From Formicarius rufipectus (taxonomy: Eukaryota > Chordata > Aves > Passeriformes > Formicariidae): a DNA stretch of 64,000 bases. The notes under the pieces were generated by a model that saw only the letters and a program-made list of their open reading frames with translations, did no database searches and was not told the origin of the DNA. Both the position numbers and the translations under genes were made by a program. Shown piece by piece: positions 1 to 13,150 of this stretch (its first letter is position 1; the number at the start of each line of letters is the position of its first letter). The stretch spans positions 372,001-436,000 of the forward strand of contig VXAU01000310.1 in assembly GCA_013399695.1 (NCBI GenBank), in the 5' to 3' direction.

Positions 1-787
1 TCCACTCAGGAAACAACTTCACAACAGGCAGAAATAAACCATGTCCACAAATAAGATCCATAGCCATAAATAAGTCATAGTTTTACTATTAAAAGCTTTT
101 GCAATAGATTAATCTGCAATATAGCCTCTTTTATTGAGCCTTCTATTAATTTCTACTTATTTCTTAATTTCTTGTTAGTCTTAATTTCTTGTTAGAGCAC
201 AATATACTAACAACTCTTTATCCACTTACCACTTACCTGGTAGCTTTTTCTACAGAGCCACACTGTTTATCTTTTACTGCAGTGGTGATGATCTGGGATT
301 GACACTGTCTTTACACTATTTTATACAAATATAGTGTCCTCTGTTTAAGTGGAATGCATCCCAATTAATAGATGTGGCTGCAAAAAAAAGGACTTTTTGC
401 CATTTCATCACATACTGAAAGTTCTGAACTCTTGGGTAATATAAATGCCTGGCTGGTGTTAATATCCTCAAGATGTTTCTGCTCCTTTCCTACAATATCT
501 CTGTTGTCAGTTTTGTTCATACACAGTCATGGAGTCCTTTGTTCAAACAGGGTTGACTATGGTGTAGTAACTGTCCCCAGCTGTTGGACGGAAACCTTTC
601 ACATACAGGCTGAGTGACAAGTCACATAAACCTTCTTCCACGTTGTAATGGACCTTGAAAATCTGCTGAGCCCTGAAGGACAAGGGAGGTCAAGGGGAGG
701 CAGGATATAAAAAATAATATTAACACATTGTAAGTGTAAGCAAACATAATGAGATTTTGCATTTAAATGAAATTTTATATACTCGCA
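1..787. other. Non-coding DNA, no gene seen
   Basis: AT-rich unique sequence. The only open frame above 80 codons (372-617, plus) has no recognisable domain, no splice context and ordinary composition for chance. The one structural item is a 17-bp direct tandem duplication at 163-196. Confidence 0.6.
163..196. repeat. 17-bp tandem duplication
   Basis: Two adjacent copies of a 17-bp unit, CTTAATTTCTTGTTAGT at 163-179 and the same with a final A at 180-196. It differs at one base and looks like a simple local slippage or repair duplication. Confidence 0.85.
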
Positions 788-865
788 GGAGGCATCATCT
801 AGTGGTTAAAGTATAGAATTGGGAGCTGAATGATGCTTGTTTCTATTCTTGGCCATGTTGCTGCA
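788..865 (+). mobile_element. MIR-like SINE, tRNA-derived head
   Basis: The segment contains CATCTAGTGGTTAAAGTA followed by GGGAGCTGA and, further on, TTTCTATTCTTGG. This is the order found in the tRNA-derived 5' half of amniote MIR elements: the 'TAGTGGTTA' A-box region, then 'actGGGAGtca', then the B-box region 'ggTTCTATTCcTGG'. The 3' half (the CORE and LINE-like tail) is not recognisable after about 865. An old, truncated copy is the likely explanation; the match is by eye from knowledge of the consensus. Confidence 0.65.
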
Positions 866-3800
866 GATTTTGTTCCAAATAGAGAAGGGCAGAGGTCAAA
901 AGTATACCTGTATAAAAGAACTTTCTGGTTTTAATAGTCGCATGAGATAAGGCCATATCCCAAAGCATTACAGAGAAACAGAGCTTTGATTGTAGATAAG
1001 ATTTTTATGAAAACCAGCTCAGAATTTCAAAAAAGGGACAGATCAGAGTTAGGTGAAAATGGTTATGAAAGTCACACTCAGTCTGAAATCATGTGAAGAG
1101 AGGTATGTAAGTTTAGTTTGAGGTCAGCAAATGTAGAAAGCACCAAGGGTAGTAATGGCACAATAGTTAGTTAAAAGGTCATAAAATGTGTCCATCTCAT
1201 ACACCCATGAAATTTCGGTAGCTGTCTGGCAAAGGATATTAAAAGCCTCCTTTTGTGTGAATGTAAAGTTACTTATATGGAGTGATTTGTGCAAAGTTCC
1301 GGGTAGAATTCATGGTCTTCAAAGGACTGTGCCTGCAGTTTGAATGGGAACTGATTCAGATGTGCTCATGCCCCGCTGTGCCTAGCTGCACAGGTAATGG
1401 ACACATGAAAAACCGTGTATGTATATGAATTAAACAGAATTTGAGACAGCTTAGAAGGTATGAAGAACTTTGTCTGTATATTTTTACTCCTGGCACACCT
1501 TCATGCCATCACCAAGTTTCTCCACCTTTCTATAGTATCCAGGAACTTATTGACCAGTTTAGCTATTAATTTACAAAGCTCATATTGATGTGCCATAGAT
1601 TTCTCTTCTGCTCTGTCCTCTAGATTTGGAACCCGGTAGTGCTTGGACATTCTGAAAGTATGAAGGTATTTATTTCCAAGATAAGAACATATATAGGTCT
1701 TCACTATCACATATGGGCAGAACCACTTGTCTCTGAATACCAAGTGTAGTCTAAGCATCTAATGTTAAGGTGTTCCTGATGATCCTTATATGTTTCTCCT
1801 CCACATGCTCAGTACATCTCCAGCCTTGACACTCTGAGTACTTCATCATGTCTTGCACCTCAGACCTGTCTGATTTCAGACTTAGAAATGGATGGCTCAC
1901 CTGGAAGATTCAGTGTTACAGACACTTTTTGAGCATGACATTGACACCCTCAGCCTGCTCTGGTGGCATTCATGCAGTAGTTGGGAGATCCCACTTCAAA
2001 CCCCACCTCTGCCTAAGTAGATACGAATTTGCGTTTTCTGTCTCACAGGGGAAAACACCTTAAACAGTAGTCTCTAAGAGTAAGCTTAAGAAAGAGTGAT
2101 GGGACATGGAGTGAAGATGGTCCTCCAGGTGGAGGAAGAGGATCAAGGGAGGAGGTGGGAGGAGAATGAATGAATAGAGGAGAATGAGCCAAACATTTTC
2201 AGATATTTGAAGGATTTGAAGTTGAAATTTGAGATCCCAAGTGAGAGCTACAAGAAGATTGGAGAGGATCTTGTCTGTACTTTGTGAGTAAGGGGTGGCT
2301 TAAGTATCCCTCTTCAGGAGTTGTTTTGTAACTACAAGTTGCAGAAGGGCCAGCTGCGGCTCAGGATAGTACCTGTGTTGAGGATGAGGGGAAAAAGAGA
2401 AGGGCACCTCCATCTCCAGCAGCGCCACTCTTCCAGCTTCATCTTAATGGCCTTCTGTATGACCCCTGCTGAAGCACCTGACTGTCCCCATGTACTCTGT
2501 GGTAGCACATCAGTATCTAAGTCAGGATATGGTTTGTAAAGGGTCAAAGCATCAAGGAGTATTTCTGAGGATGTGTCCATCATACTTTATACATCAAGAA
2601 TCCTACTGGTACCTGTAAACCTCTTTGTAAAGCTCTTTAAAATCCAAATGAAAAATGAAATAGCAATAGTTTTTTATTCAGAATGGATTAAAAATCTAAG
2701 AGGGGAAAGGTTTTAGAGGAGATGTAATCTTTTATCAGATCAACTGCTATACTTGAAAGAAGCAGGCCAGCTTTCAGCCATGAACCTCTTCTTTGTAATC
2801 TTGGTCAGTGCTCATTACCACAAGGGGCTGCAAAGTCAACCTCTCAGTTTAACTCTGTCTTTCCATGCCTTTCTCATTTTATTGCAGGAAGTTATATTTT
2901 CCTTTATGTTGCTGATTTTGTGATTGTTCTAGTTAGCCATCTTGTCTGAAGTATAGTTTTCAGAAGCTGGACTGCATTACCTTTTAGAGCTCCAGAGATT
3001 TCTTTGCAGCAGCAGAATATCCATCTGCTCTGTTCCATCTGGTTTCCTCTTCTGCCTCTGCCACCTGAATGTAGAAAGCCAAAACAATGGGGCTGGCATT
3101 TTGCATTTTAGCAGGCACACATGCAGGAAGTATATTGAATGATGAAGTGTTTAATACTTAATTAATAAATTTTTACAACTGGAGAGCTAAAATGAGCAGC
3201 CGTTGCTTAATTTATTGAAATTAAGTTACCCCAATTCACTTAGGTTTATGGTTAAAAAAAAGGTTAGCTCTTTGAGGGTTTAAAAGCAGAAAGAACCTGA
3301 GAACATATGGGGAAAATAATGACATTATTTTTTTCTGTGTTTCCAAAATGATTGTCAGCTTTCTGTGGAAAGTCAGTCTTTGTGTCCTTCCACCTGCCTT
3401 TCTTTGACTTAAAAGATTCTAATCTGATCTCCAAGAGTTTCTGCAAGTGCTCTACACTGGTTATTGAACCTGTTTGGTTTGGGTTTTTTTTCTCTTTAAA
3501 ATCACTGTCAGGCTTTCAGAATTTTTAGATAGATATGCATTAATGGAAAAGCAGAATCTGGGTGAAAAAAATTAAATAGGTTTTAAATTAATTTTGTCTG
3601 TAGCATTTGTCCCCAGGAAACTGAGCATTCTGTTATGCTCTATTTAAGGATGTCTCTAGGAACCCATTCAGTTTTGCACTGTACAAATTTAAGCTGTTCT
3701 GAGAGGAAGCTTTGTCCTAAGCTGAGTCCTGAGAATGAAGTTCAGCTACTGAAAAAGTAATTAAACTGTCTATTTTTCATTGTAAGCAGTTTTTCTGAAT

Positions 3801-4270
3801 TTCTGGTTGACTTTTGTTATTTTCAGCTTCAAATAACAAGCAAGTATTCTCCCAGTCTCCAAATGTTCATGAATATATTGGTTATATCCATATGAAGCTA
3901 ACCCATGACAAACTAACACCTGTACCATATGCTGTGTGTTCAGTGGATTATTTATGGAGCAAAGCATTATTCATAGACGTGAGCAAGAGTAATGACACCG
4001 TGGCCTTTTGTTTTCCTTCTTTCTTCTTGGTCCTGCTAATAAACATGCAAAATATAAGGAGGACTTAAGGAAATTTTACTTCATGGGAGGAGTCAAAATT
4101 AAGAATTGTGATGATAAAACTTGAGAATTGTCAGGAAGAGTAACGGCATAAAAATTCAATTGCTTGCAAAGCATTGGGAGCTTGACAAGAAAGTATCAAA
4201 ACAATATCATGTATGACTGTAGATGCTTTGCAGAGTGACATCAGTGAGCTCCTCTGAAGCTTTGGGGAAG
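866..4270. other. Non-coding DNA, no gene seen
   Basis: Mostly unique sequence. 2080-2580 is more purine- and GC-rich than its surroundings and carries overlapping short open frames on both strands (2321-2539 plus, 2332-2583 minus), which is what chance gives in a locally GC-rich patch. No splice-flanked conserved peptide was recognised. T-rich runs occur near 3480-3500. Confidence 0.55.
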
Positions 4271-4330
4271 GTTTAAGTTTAAACTCACTTACTCACCAGT
4301 TTAAACTCACCAGTTTAAACTCACTTACTG
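4271..4330. repeat. Short tandem repeat, GTTTAAACTCAC units
   Basis: A unit around AGTTTAAACTCAC occurs three times, twice followed by TTACT and twice preceded by ACC. It is a small imperfect tandem array produced by local duplication. TTTAAA at the centre of each unit is self-complementary. Confidence 0.8.
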
Positions 4331-6586
4331 CTTTTGTTTAATGTAGGCACACATTAATGTCTCTACAGTTGCTTGATGCTGAGAAGTAAAAGGAAACTTG
4401 CTATAATCCACTAAATATGCTGTTGTGTTAGCAAAACTATCAGAATTAAAGCACTTTAAATATATCAGACAATTAGATACAATTGCAAAATAAGTTATAA
4501 TACAGTAAATTAAAAAATAGCAAATGCAAATAAAAAATAAAGTAAAACATTACATTTAGGAGTAAAAGATGCTGAAACATTAACTTTGGCTTCCATTTTA
4601 GAAATTACTAAAATCAGGATTTAAGATTTGATGCAAAATTAATTGGTGAAGAATTGTTTCTGGGGCAAGGCACCACTGTTTGTTCTAACATCAGTAAATT
4701 CATTAGAAAGGAACTTGAGTGTACAAAATTTCCCTCTCCACCCATTCTTCCATCTCTACTCCTTTCAGAATTGTAGATATTCTGCTGCATGTCACCAGGG
4801 CATATTAAAATGTAGCACATTTCTTAAAAGCTATTCAGTTCCTTCTCTTTTGTACAGGTGCATGAAAAATGCTTTTGTTGGCTCAGGCATTGATGAAGTA
4901 ATAGCAATTTCTGCAAGCTTAACTATTCAATTTCATTATTTATTTGAAGAAATTCTATGGAATGGAGCAGGGGGAGTGAAATTGAGGAAATTTTTTGCAA
5001 TTTAGCATTGAAAAAAATTATAATTGGTATGAACTAGGAAAGACAAAATGAAACTTTCTTGTTGTTAGTTACTGGTAAGATTTTGGAGGTTTTTTTATAT
5101 GAATGTCCTTTGCTTCCTCTTAGTAGGTATTTTCAGTGCATGATCCATACCTTTCTGACGGTATGAGAGCCACTGTTAAGGTGTCTGTAGAACTTTGCTA
5201 AGGAAATAAAGTGTATTGAGTAAATCTCAAAGAGCTGCAAGAAAAAAGAGTTGAAAACTAATGCTATATGATAGTATCAGTAGAGTGTTAGATAATTTTT
5301 TCCAGTATTATTAAGCTCTAAAAGTTTATCCTAAAAACCTTGAAGTCAACAGGAGAACAGTTACCAACTTAGAATCAGCATCTCAGTTTACTGGAGTTTT
5401 TTTTTTCAGTGTCTTTAATGTACACAGGAAGACACTTGAATAGCAGTGATTGGAATTTCCCAGCTTGGTCATTTGTCAGACAAGGGTAGGATGGTCGAGA
5501 CTGGCCCTGCTGAGTGTTGCATTAATGCCTTTCCACTGGCTGGCTCTATGACCTTTGCGCACTGAGTCACCCAATACAGTTAATTTATTATGAAGACTCA
5601 GGAAGTATGAAGAACCCACTTTTTGCCTTTCAGCTGTGAAATTTAAAATAAAGCATCTTCAGCAATTCTTGGACAGGGAAAGAGGCAGAATACTAGAAAG
5701 CAGCAAAGCTGACATTTCTATGCCTGCAGACACATCCACATGACTGGGAGCCAAACAGAGGAAAAAGTTGATTTTGAAGATACCTGCACAAAAAGATTTT
5801 TCCATTTGATAATAGTATATTCCTTCTAGTACAATGGAATATAGAATCATTCCATCAAAGATGATGCTGTTAATGTAAGAACAGACCTGAGTTTGGCCAT
5901 GAGGCACAGAAATCCTTTGCCTGGAAAATGCCATTCACAGGAAGATTTGGGGAAAAAAGAAATATGATGTTAAGGAAAAAGAAAGCTATAGGAGTGGGAG
6001 GCTGCCGTGGTGGTGACCTACCTTCCACTGCTTTAAGTTCTGATGTATATTGTGTTGTGTGTTCCGGATTTAATTATGGATCTGGAGTGCTGTACTAACG
6101 TGTCTGCACAGTTTTGTCTTCTTCCTCTCTCTGAGGCAGAGCTAATTAAAATAATCATTGATTAATATGTGCTTTGAGGCCTCTGAACTTTAGGTGATTA
6201 AAATATTCTAAATAATATATTATAACTTATAGCACATGGATCACTATGAAATAGTTTAATGTCACTAACTGTAAAATGTGATCCATCTTAAATGCCGTAC
6301 ATGACAGGGAATGGAGCTGTTTAAATCGACCACTTTCATATCCCTGAAAGAGATCTGTTTAGCTGTCAGTCCCTCGACTACCTTCTCAAGCAAGCCATGG
6401 AGACATTAATGGCAAAAGCTTTCCATCTTTGATCTCAGTACCTTTTTCTGATGCAAAGACTTTACCTTATAATCAAGTGCTTAACAGCCTATTGCTAGTT
6501 TTATATCTGCTCTAGAAAAGTTGCAGGTTTGACTAAAGTTTTTTTTTGTTTTTTTTTTGCTTTGTGCTTTTGGATCTCTAATTAAC
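4331..6586. other. Non-coding DNA, no gene seen
   Basis: Very AT-rich in 4430-4620 and 6130-6300, where TAATTA/ATTAAT-type words cluster. The 120-codon open frame at 4643-5005 (plus) has no recognisable domain. A T-rich tract lies at 6539-6560. Nothing else could be assigned. Confidence 0.55.
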
Positions 6587-6614
6587 CCACAACATCTTTG
6601 TCCTTTTGTTGTGG
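6587..6614. repeat. Perfect 8-bp inverted repeat with SOX-like sites
   Basis: CCACAACA at 6587-6594 and its exact reverse complement TGTTGTGG at 6607-6614 are separated by 12 bp. The core reads TCTTTGTCCTTT, and CTTTGT is the reverse complement of the SOX word ACAAAG. TAATTAATTAAAT follows at about 6632-6645. The inverted arms are seen directly; any role as a paired SOX site or enhancer is inference. Confidence 0.6.
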
Positions 6615-8735
6615 ATGATATTTAGGAGATAATTAATTAAATCTTGAAAACACTTTTACCAGCTTCACAGTTTCTCTTTACATCCATTACTGACTTTTTA
6701 TGATGGTTATGATCAGGCATATGCACTGTCAGCAAAGTAGACAAGTAGACCTTTTGGTCTAGAATTCTTATTTAGAATATGAATTCAGTGAGCAGTAAAT
6801 GTGGTAGTGAATGTTAATGAATGCAAGAGTTGAAACTACCTTAGTGCTAAATAGGGAAATTCCTGGTAAAACAGGACAACTTTTAAATGATTGGCACAGT
6901 TTTTGCCACCCTTATAGCCACCTCAGGAATGATGATACCTTCTCCTTCACACCCCTGCTGAGAGGAGGAGGTTGTCCTCCCTGCTAGGAATGACATCCTT
7001 CAGATCCCCTTCAGGCATATTAGTAAGGCAGACAGTCCTCTCCTATCAGGTAAAGGGTTAAAGATTTGCTTTTCAAAATGACCTCTCTGCTCTAACCTTC
7101 CACCCCCATCCCTTTCATATACACAGTAAAAGCTTCCTGCTAGAAGGGACTCAAACCAAATACCTTGGCTACTGAGAATTTTGAGATTTTATCTGGATTT
7201 CTAAGCCACTGTTTGATGCTGATTTGTTCTCATAATCACCATGGCAGCAGTACTTAACTCATTTCGATAAAAAAAGAAGCTTTTTAGACACTTTGTCTAT
7301 GAAGCATTATGCCAAAAAAAAAAAAAAGATAATTTTTGTAATTTATTACATGACAACACAAAATTGGAAGCCTGCAATCAGTGGGAAGTAAAAGCTTTCA
7401 AAAATAAAGCTCCAAGGTGATAAGTTAAAATTGCTGGTTGTCACATACATCCTACTGCTTTTATCCATGAGTGCTCTGCTCCTTGTATAAAAGCCTGGAT
7501 ATTAGCAACCTCTGGAGCCCTTCAGACACTACAAGGCCTTGTAGCTCCTAGGTTAATGACTGGTATTAATTGCTACCAATGTACAAATTTCTAAGGCCCC
7601 ATAGCAGTTGCTATGTTTTTGCCTCAGATGCACCTAAAAAATCCAGTCTCTAGGTTGATTTCATGTCACTGTCTTCAGCACTGAGCATGACACTAAGACA
7701 AAGCCATTTACAGGTGTCATGAATAGCCATATTTGTATTTGACTGTAAATAAGGTCAGTTTATTGCAGCAGAGTGGGCCTTCACACAGGTTTCAAAGGGA
7801 AAAGAGGAGTTAATGCTTTGGTCTAGTCTCCCCTCTGAGTGCACAGTCATTCCATATCCTGCAGAAAGGAAGGAACTGTACGATTAATCACTTATATAAA
7901 GGTTAAAGAACAAAGATACAACTTTTCAGACTTCTTCCTGGCTTAGTGGTATCTGTCTTGTCTTGTATTTGAAACAGAGCCTGACTCTACATTGCTCTTT
8001 CTGAGCTTCTCTTTAGCGCTATATTGGGTACCATCCCCCTGCAGGTGACCCAACCTGCCTACAGGCCACCTAAGGTTTGCAAACAGCCACTTTCATGCTT
8101 TCTCCTCTGATGCCTGTCATGCTGAGGAACTACCCTCTGCAAATATCCATCAACATCTACTTCATTACCACACTTCAAAACTATTTTGCTCTGTAGTTCC
8201 ATTTATGAGTTACCAACACAGTACGTGACAACACTGACAGTCAGTGGGCTGACATCATAACTTCCCACTGGCTAGGGCTGTCTCATTCTGTTCTTCCCAC
8301 AACAGGTAGATCACTTGTGAAAGTCCTTGCCAAGGGATATGGTAGATTCTAAAAATTTACAAGGGATGACTGAAGCCCATGAAAATAAATCCACTGAGCA
8401 TTACAAAATACTTGAAGCCCACATTCAGAGAAATAAGGTCCTGACCTAAAATCATTAAAGGCAAGGAGATTGTCCTACATATGGTTGTCCTGTTCTTATG
8501 ATTCAATAATTGTCCACTTATGCCATACTTTGTGGGTTTTTTTTAATCAAGAGATTGTCAACAGTCCCAGGACCAAAAAACTCTGGTCAGAGATCTCTTT
8601 ATATCAATTCTGCAAAATCGGTGTGATCTGCTGGAGTGGACAGACCTTTGTTCTAATGCACAGCAGTAATTCTTAGCTTTTACTTTTATGTATCTAAAAT
8701 GGGAATCAAAACAGAGTATTTCAGTCTTAGTTATC

Positions 8736-8790
8736 TTTTTTTTTTTTTTTTTTTCCTGTAACACAAATAAAATAGTTACACACACACACA
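8736..8790. repeat. T19 homopolymer and short (CA)n
   Basis: Nineteen T at 8736-8754 are followed after 23 bp by ACACACACACACA at 8778-8790. Simple sequence; both tracts are likely to vary in length between individuals. Confidence 0.9.
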
Positions 8791-10144
8791 GACAATATTA
8801 TAACAGTGGCACCCAGGGCAAAAAACTCCAAACCTTAAGCTCTACACCCACATCCCAATGGCAACAGAGATGCTCTGATAAGATGCAAGTTAGAAGATGT
8901 CAGTAACATCTTCTCTTGGAGAGCTGTTGCTTCAATCAGAAGAGGGTGAAGCATCTCCTAGTGCATCTTTTACAAAGAATTTTTTGATAGTTCCCCTGTA
9001 ATTTATCCAGTGGCACAGTGTGAGAGGGTAAAACTCATGGTGGGTTTTAGATATTTTGTTTAGTGCATTTTCTGCCAGTAGAAATTTAATAGAATCATTT
9101 TCCGCCTTTGAAATACCAGATGCCGTATTGATCTTTCTCTTATAAATGCAGTTATTATGGATTTTGATGCCTCCTTTCTTATAACAAGACACGGAGATTT
9201 GTTGTAGACCATGTAGAGTATATGTTTTGTAAATGAGTGTAATTTTGAATGATGGAGATTGCTTTTCTTTTTTATATAGGTTTGAGCTACAAAAACAGTA
9301 TTAACAGGAGGAAAACTTTTTGAACATTTTAACCCCAGAGAAGGTTTTTATTCAATAGTTAATTTCTCCTTTACTCACATTCTTTTATGTGGACTACAAA
9401 GATAATCTGTCTGTCTGAGCACTAAAACAGCTACGGGGGCTAATTTTACCTGTCTTGGCTTCTTAAGGAGAAATACAAGTCCTCATTTGCTGAATATTAT
9501 TATTCCCTTTATCGTAATACTTTTTGTTGTGCATACAAATACATTCTTTTACAAATTTCCCAGTCCTCTACCTTCTCCCACCTCCGTTAAGCAGTATTTC
9601 CCAAGATGGAGATGAAGAATTCCCTGGGTGGATTTACAGATGACAGCAGTGTTACTATTTGATACACAAATCCTCAAAGATAATTTAAACACATATTGTT
9701 CTGTTGAAGCTGACAGAAGGCTGGTGCCTGGTGGATTTTTGCCCTACTGCACTGGAATGCAGGCAAAAACTGAACTAGTATAGTTCAGTCACCACCAGCT
9801 CCACCAAAAAGATCAGCTCTCAGCATCACATTCCTCTGCTGTTTCATACTTAACTTCAACCTGTGCTGGTTGCCTTGTCCTGCTTCTCACACATGGACAG
9901 CCTGGACTGCTGCAAGCATCTTGCTGAAAACTACCAGTGACTCTCACTGTGTTTCATATATGCATAGCTATAAACCTTTTCCATGTCTGTCCTCTTGTCT
10001 GACTGACTGTAGAAACTCTTCAGAGCTCTAATTTTAAGTCATGTCCCACCAAACACTTCTCTGCTGTGCCTTGGCATCCAACTGAACTGTGTTTGCTGTC
10101 ACTGGACAGCCTCTCTGCTGGAGCTCAACCCACAAAGAACCAGC

Positions 10145-10340
10145 ATCCTTAGCCTGCTCTGGTCACCATTTACTGTATTTAAATTAATTTACAGACAATT
10201 CACTTAAATTAAAAGTGAACCACAAGCTTTAATCTGGATTTGTTTAGAGACAATTTACCCAGATGGCCTATGCAGTCTGTGTAGATGCATGTTGCTGATC
10301 AATATAAGCTATTTTAATTAAATGCAAAGTCTGGCCAATG
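10145..10340. promoter_or_regulatory. Motif-dense AT-rich stretch, possible conserved non-coding element
   Basis: Contains several ATTTAAAT/TTAATT words, a CACTTAAATTAAAAGTG near-palindrome around 10200-10217, and TTTTAATTAAATGCAAAG at about 10312-10329, which joins a homeodomain-type TAATTA word to a POU/SOX-like ATGCAAAG. The clustering is visible; enhancer activity is inferred and conservation could not be tested. Confidence 0.2.
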
Positions 10341-10911
10341 TACTTTTTATATGCTGTTTCTTATGAATGACACTGCAGAAGAGCTAGTGGTACCTGTGGT
10401 AACCAAAGGCTATACTACTGAATGATTCCTGTAAGGAATGTATAGATGCTTGATTCCTTTGTTTTCCTTTTCCCCTTTTTACTCATACAGCTATCTTTGG
10501 AAACATTCTGTTCTCTTATCTGTTGATTTCATTCCCAGTGTTTGACATGATGTCCTTGAAGTTGCCCAAAATTCGTGGTTTTCCTGAAGCACCTTTGACC
10601 CTGGGGAAGTGGGGAAAACATTGAATCACCTTCAAGTTTAGTGTCTTAGATCTATCTACAGCGTTTTGGAAGGGCTGTCTCCAGCGCAGGTGCAAGGATG
10701 ATGTCCTCTGCCTCCTCTTCGTGTCTTTGATGTGGCTGCCTTGGAGGCAGCAGCGGATGGGGTGTGTGAGCAGGCAGGGAAAGTTGTGTACTAATGTGCT
10801 GGTCTTGCTAGGGCAAACGCTTTGGAGGGCATTTCTCAGCTGTACTAGCTAGTGTGCTTTCAGGCTCACCCTGTACAGCAGACATGTTTAGTTTTGAGAA
10901 TATTTAAACTT

Positions 10912-10998
10912 TGATCCTGTCCCTGCCAGACACTACAGCCACAGTCTCTGTGACCTCAGTCTAGTTACTTACTATTTCTGTACGTCTGTTCTTCTGCA
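10912..10998 (+). mobile_element. MIR-like SINE core fragment
   Basis: The order TCCTGTCCCTGCCAGACACT, then CTCTGTGACCTCAGTCTAG, then TTACTTACTATTTCTGTACG matches the middle of MIR: 'attCCTGgCTCTGCCACT...GTGTGACCTTGGGCAAGTCACTTAACCTCTCTGTGC'. Divergence is high and there is a small deletion, so this is an old copy. The head and tail are not recognisable. Confidence 0.5.
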
Positions 10999-13150
10999 GT
11001 TAGCCGCAAGAATAGCCATTGAAGTATATTGAAGTGCTCAAAAACTGTACTTCAATAGTCTAAACTTCAAAAAATGCCTTGCATGTTATTTCTTCCTTAA
11101 GTGCAAGCATTTGTTCTCCTTGGGGGCTGGGTAACAGAAGGGCATCTGTGGACAGGATGGCAGCATAATCTTTTATGTTCTTTAATATTCTTAGGAACTG
11201 GAATGGACATACATATGGTTTTTCAGAGTCAGAAGGACGTTGCACAAAATTTTCCCTGAATTAAAGAGTAGTCAAAGACACAGAGAATACAGCAGGATGA
11301 TCCTCTGGTAGCCAGTTCCATCAAACTGTATCTGCCTACATCCTTCACAAGCAAATGCAGTAAAGCAGGAGATCTGTACAGAGCAGACAGGTACCAGACA
11401 TGGTCAGTGCAGTTTCTTAGTGACTTTGCTCCTTCACCAACGTGGTTCAGTGGGACCCGTTCAAAAGCAAATACTGTACTCAACTGTAGAGTATATGCTT
11501 TAGTAAATGGCTATGCCTGAGTGCCTGACTCAGTACAGCCATAGCTACAACCTAACTTGTCTAAACATCAACTAAACTAGAGCTAATATGTGCCCTGTGA
11601 GTAGGATTCTAGGTATAATATTTGTATAGTGTAACTGGGTGCAATATTTGTATAAGGTAATAGTATAATTTTATATTTGTATAAGGTAATAGTTTAGTGT
11701 AATTTTATATTCTCCATAATTTGGTGTGTTCCCACACAATTCAGCATAACCATCACTAATGGAAGACAGAAGGACATGAGCTAACGGTGTTAGAAGCTGT
11801 TGCACTGAATTTGGTAGCAGGTATCCACATGGTTTAGCAAGAATTACCAGCAGGGGTGTCGTTCTGGAGTGTTTTGATCGGTGCATGGCTAAACACAGTC
11901 AGAGTTGTAGCTGTACTTCTGCAAGGGAAGAAGAGACTGGGAAGGTATACACAACAGACCCTCCCCCTGCCCAAAGGTGGGATGTTTCCACCTGATACGT
12001 TTCATATCCTAATCATGCTTGCCAGACTGGCGAAGGAAGCAGAGCTCAGAGAATGGAATAATTTTTTTTTTTTTCTTTAGTAGGTTCTGTCCTTTTCCCT
12101 TATTTGTGAATTTCCACAAGAAAATCCACTGCAGTCTCAACTTTTGGAATGGATCCAGCTATCAAAGTTCAACGGAGTAGTGGCAACTAAGTACTTTAAT
12201 TCAGTTTGAAGTTAGAGTAATTTAGCAAGAAGGAAATGTATTTCAAATTGCTATTCAATCCCACATATACATTAAACAGCAAATGAACTGTACATTATTA
12301 TTATTTCATTTCAAATTTCTGTCAGTTGTGCTGTGGGAACAATTTTTTCATAAAGAATATTTAATTCTGGAAGCAATAGTCAGTTCTTAGTGCTAGAAGG
12401 AAGTAGCAGGGGACAAAACCACCTGCAGACTGGAAAATTTAGAGCATCTCTAGATCTATCATCAGTTTCATTCTTCATGAGACTGTGTTTCAGTTACATA
12501 CCACAAACAACACCGACAGGGGTTTAACAGTGAATATGGAAATAAATTTCTGCAAAATTGAAGTATACAGGCTTTATTTGCATTTTGGATCCATAGGCTG
12601 GCTGGGAGGAGCTACGTGGCAAGTGCTGCAAGTGGCTGATGGCATCTGGGAGGCTTGTTTCTGTATGTCAGTGTGGCACATCAGTTCAGGCTGTGTCCAA
12701 CCTTATTTTCTGGTGTCCTCTGGATACCAGCTCAAAGCCTGCCAAGCATTTTTACGTACAGCAACAGATGCCTGTTCAGTCCCACCTTTAAAATCTTATT
12801 TATATTGTTGATTTTGCCCCACACTTTCCATATAACTGTAGATAAGCTAGTGAGAGGCAGGGGTCCCAGTTTTTCTGGAATAAATGACAATAGCTAACCT
12901 GCAATAGCTGCTCAGTTCTCCAGAAAGGAATTTTCAGTGGCATGTCTCCAGTCCATGGAGACAATGTTCTGAGGGTCACTGTATCTATTAAGGGTACCAC
13001 TAGATTAAACTTTTATTTCAGTCCATGGGTATAACCACATGCCTTCCCTTGGTGCTTTTTCATTTAATTAATTAGGTTGGTTTTAACAACTGACTGCCTA
13101 ACTCTGCTTTCTAAATTGGTACCCAGAAAGCAGTGAAAGGGCAGTGTTAA
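10999..13150. other. Non-coding DNA, no gene seen
   Basis: Contains the tandem repeat at 11614-11711 and a T13 run at 12062-12074. The 108-codon open frame at 12485-12811 (plus) and its partners in other frames have no recognisable domain. Confidence 0.55.
11614..11711. repeat. Imperfect tandem repeat, ATATTTGTATAAGGTAATAG unit
   Basis: A 21-bp unit is present exactly twice, at 11644-11664 and 11673-11693. A degenerate third copy starts at 11618 (ATATTTGTATAGTGTAA). The linkers GTATAATTTTAT and GTGTAATTTTAT are also related, so the true period is about 29 bp. Confidence 0.8.

Larger units (their letters stand above)
6615..10911. other. Non-coding DNA, no gene seen
   Basis: Unique AT-rich sequence with a 14-A run at 7314-7327 and a T19 plus CA tract at 8736-8790. 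The 10145-10340 stretch is rich in POU- and homeodomain-like words (TTTAAATTAATTTA, TTTTAATTAAATGCAAAG). No open frame with protein-like features was found; the frames near 8470-9192 are short and overlap on opposite strands. Confidence 0.55.

Noticed and set aside
5335..5370. TTGAAGTCAACAGGAG resembling the old hairpin repeat at 26.9 kb
   Set aside because: Only one arm is present and no second arm could be found.
6741..6770. GTAGACCTTTTGGTCTAG resembling a CR1/L3 3' word
   Set aside because: Too short and without the neighbouring parts of the element.
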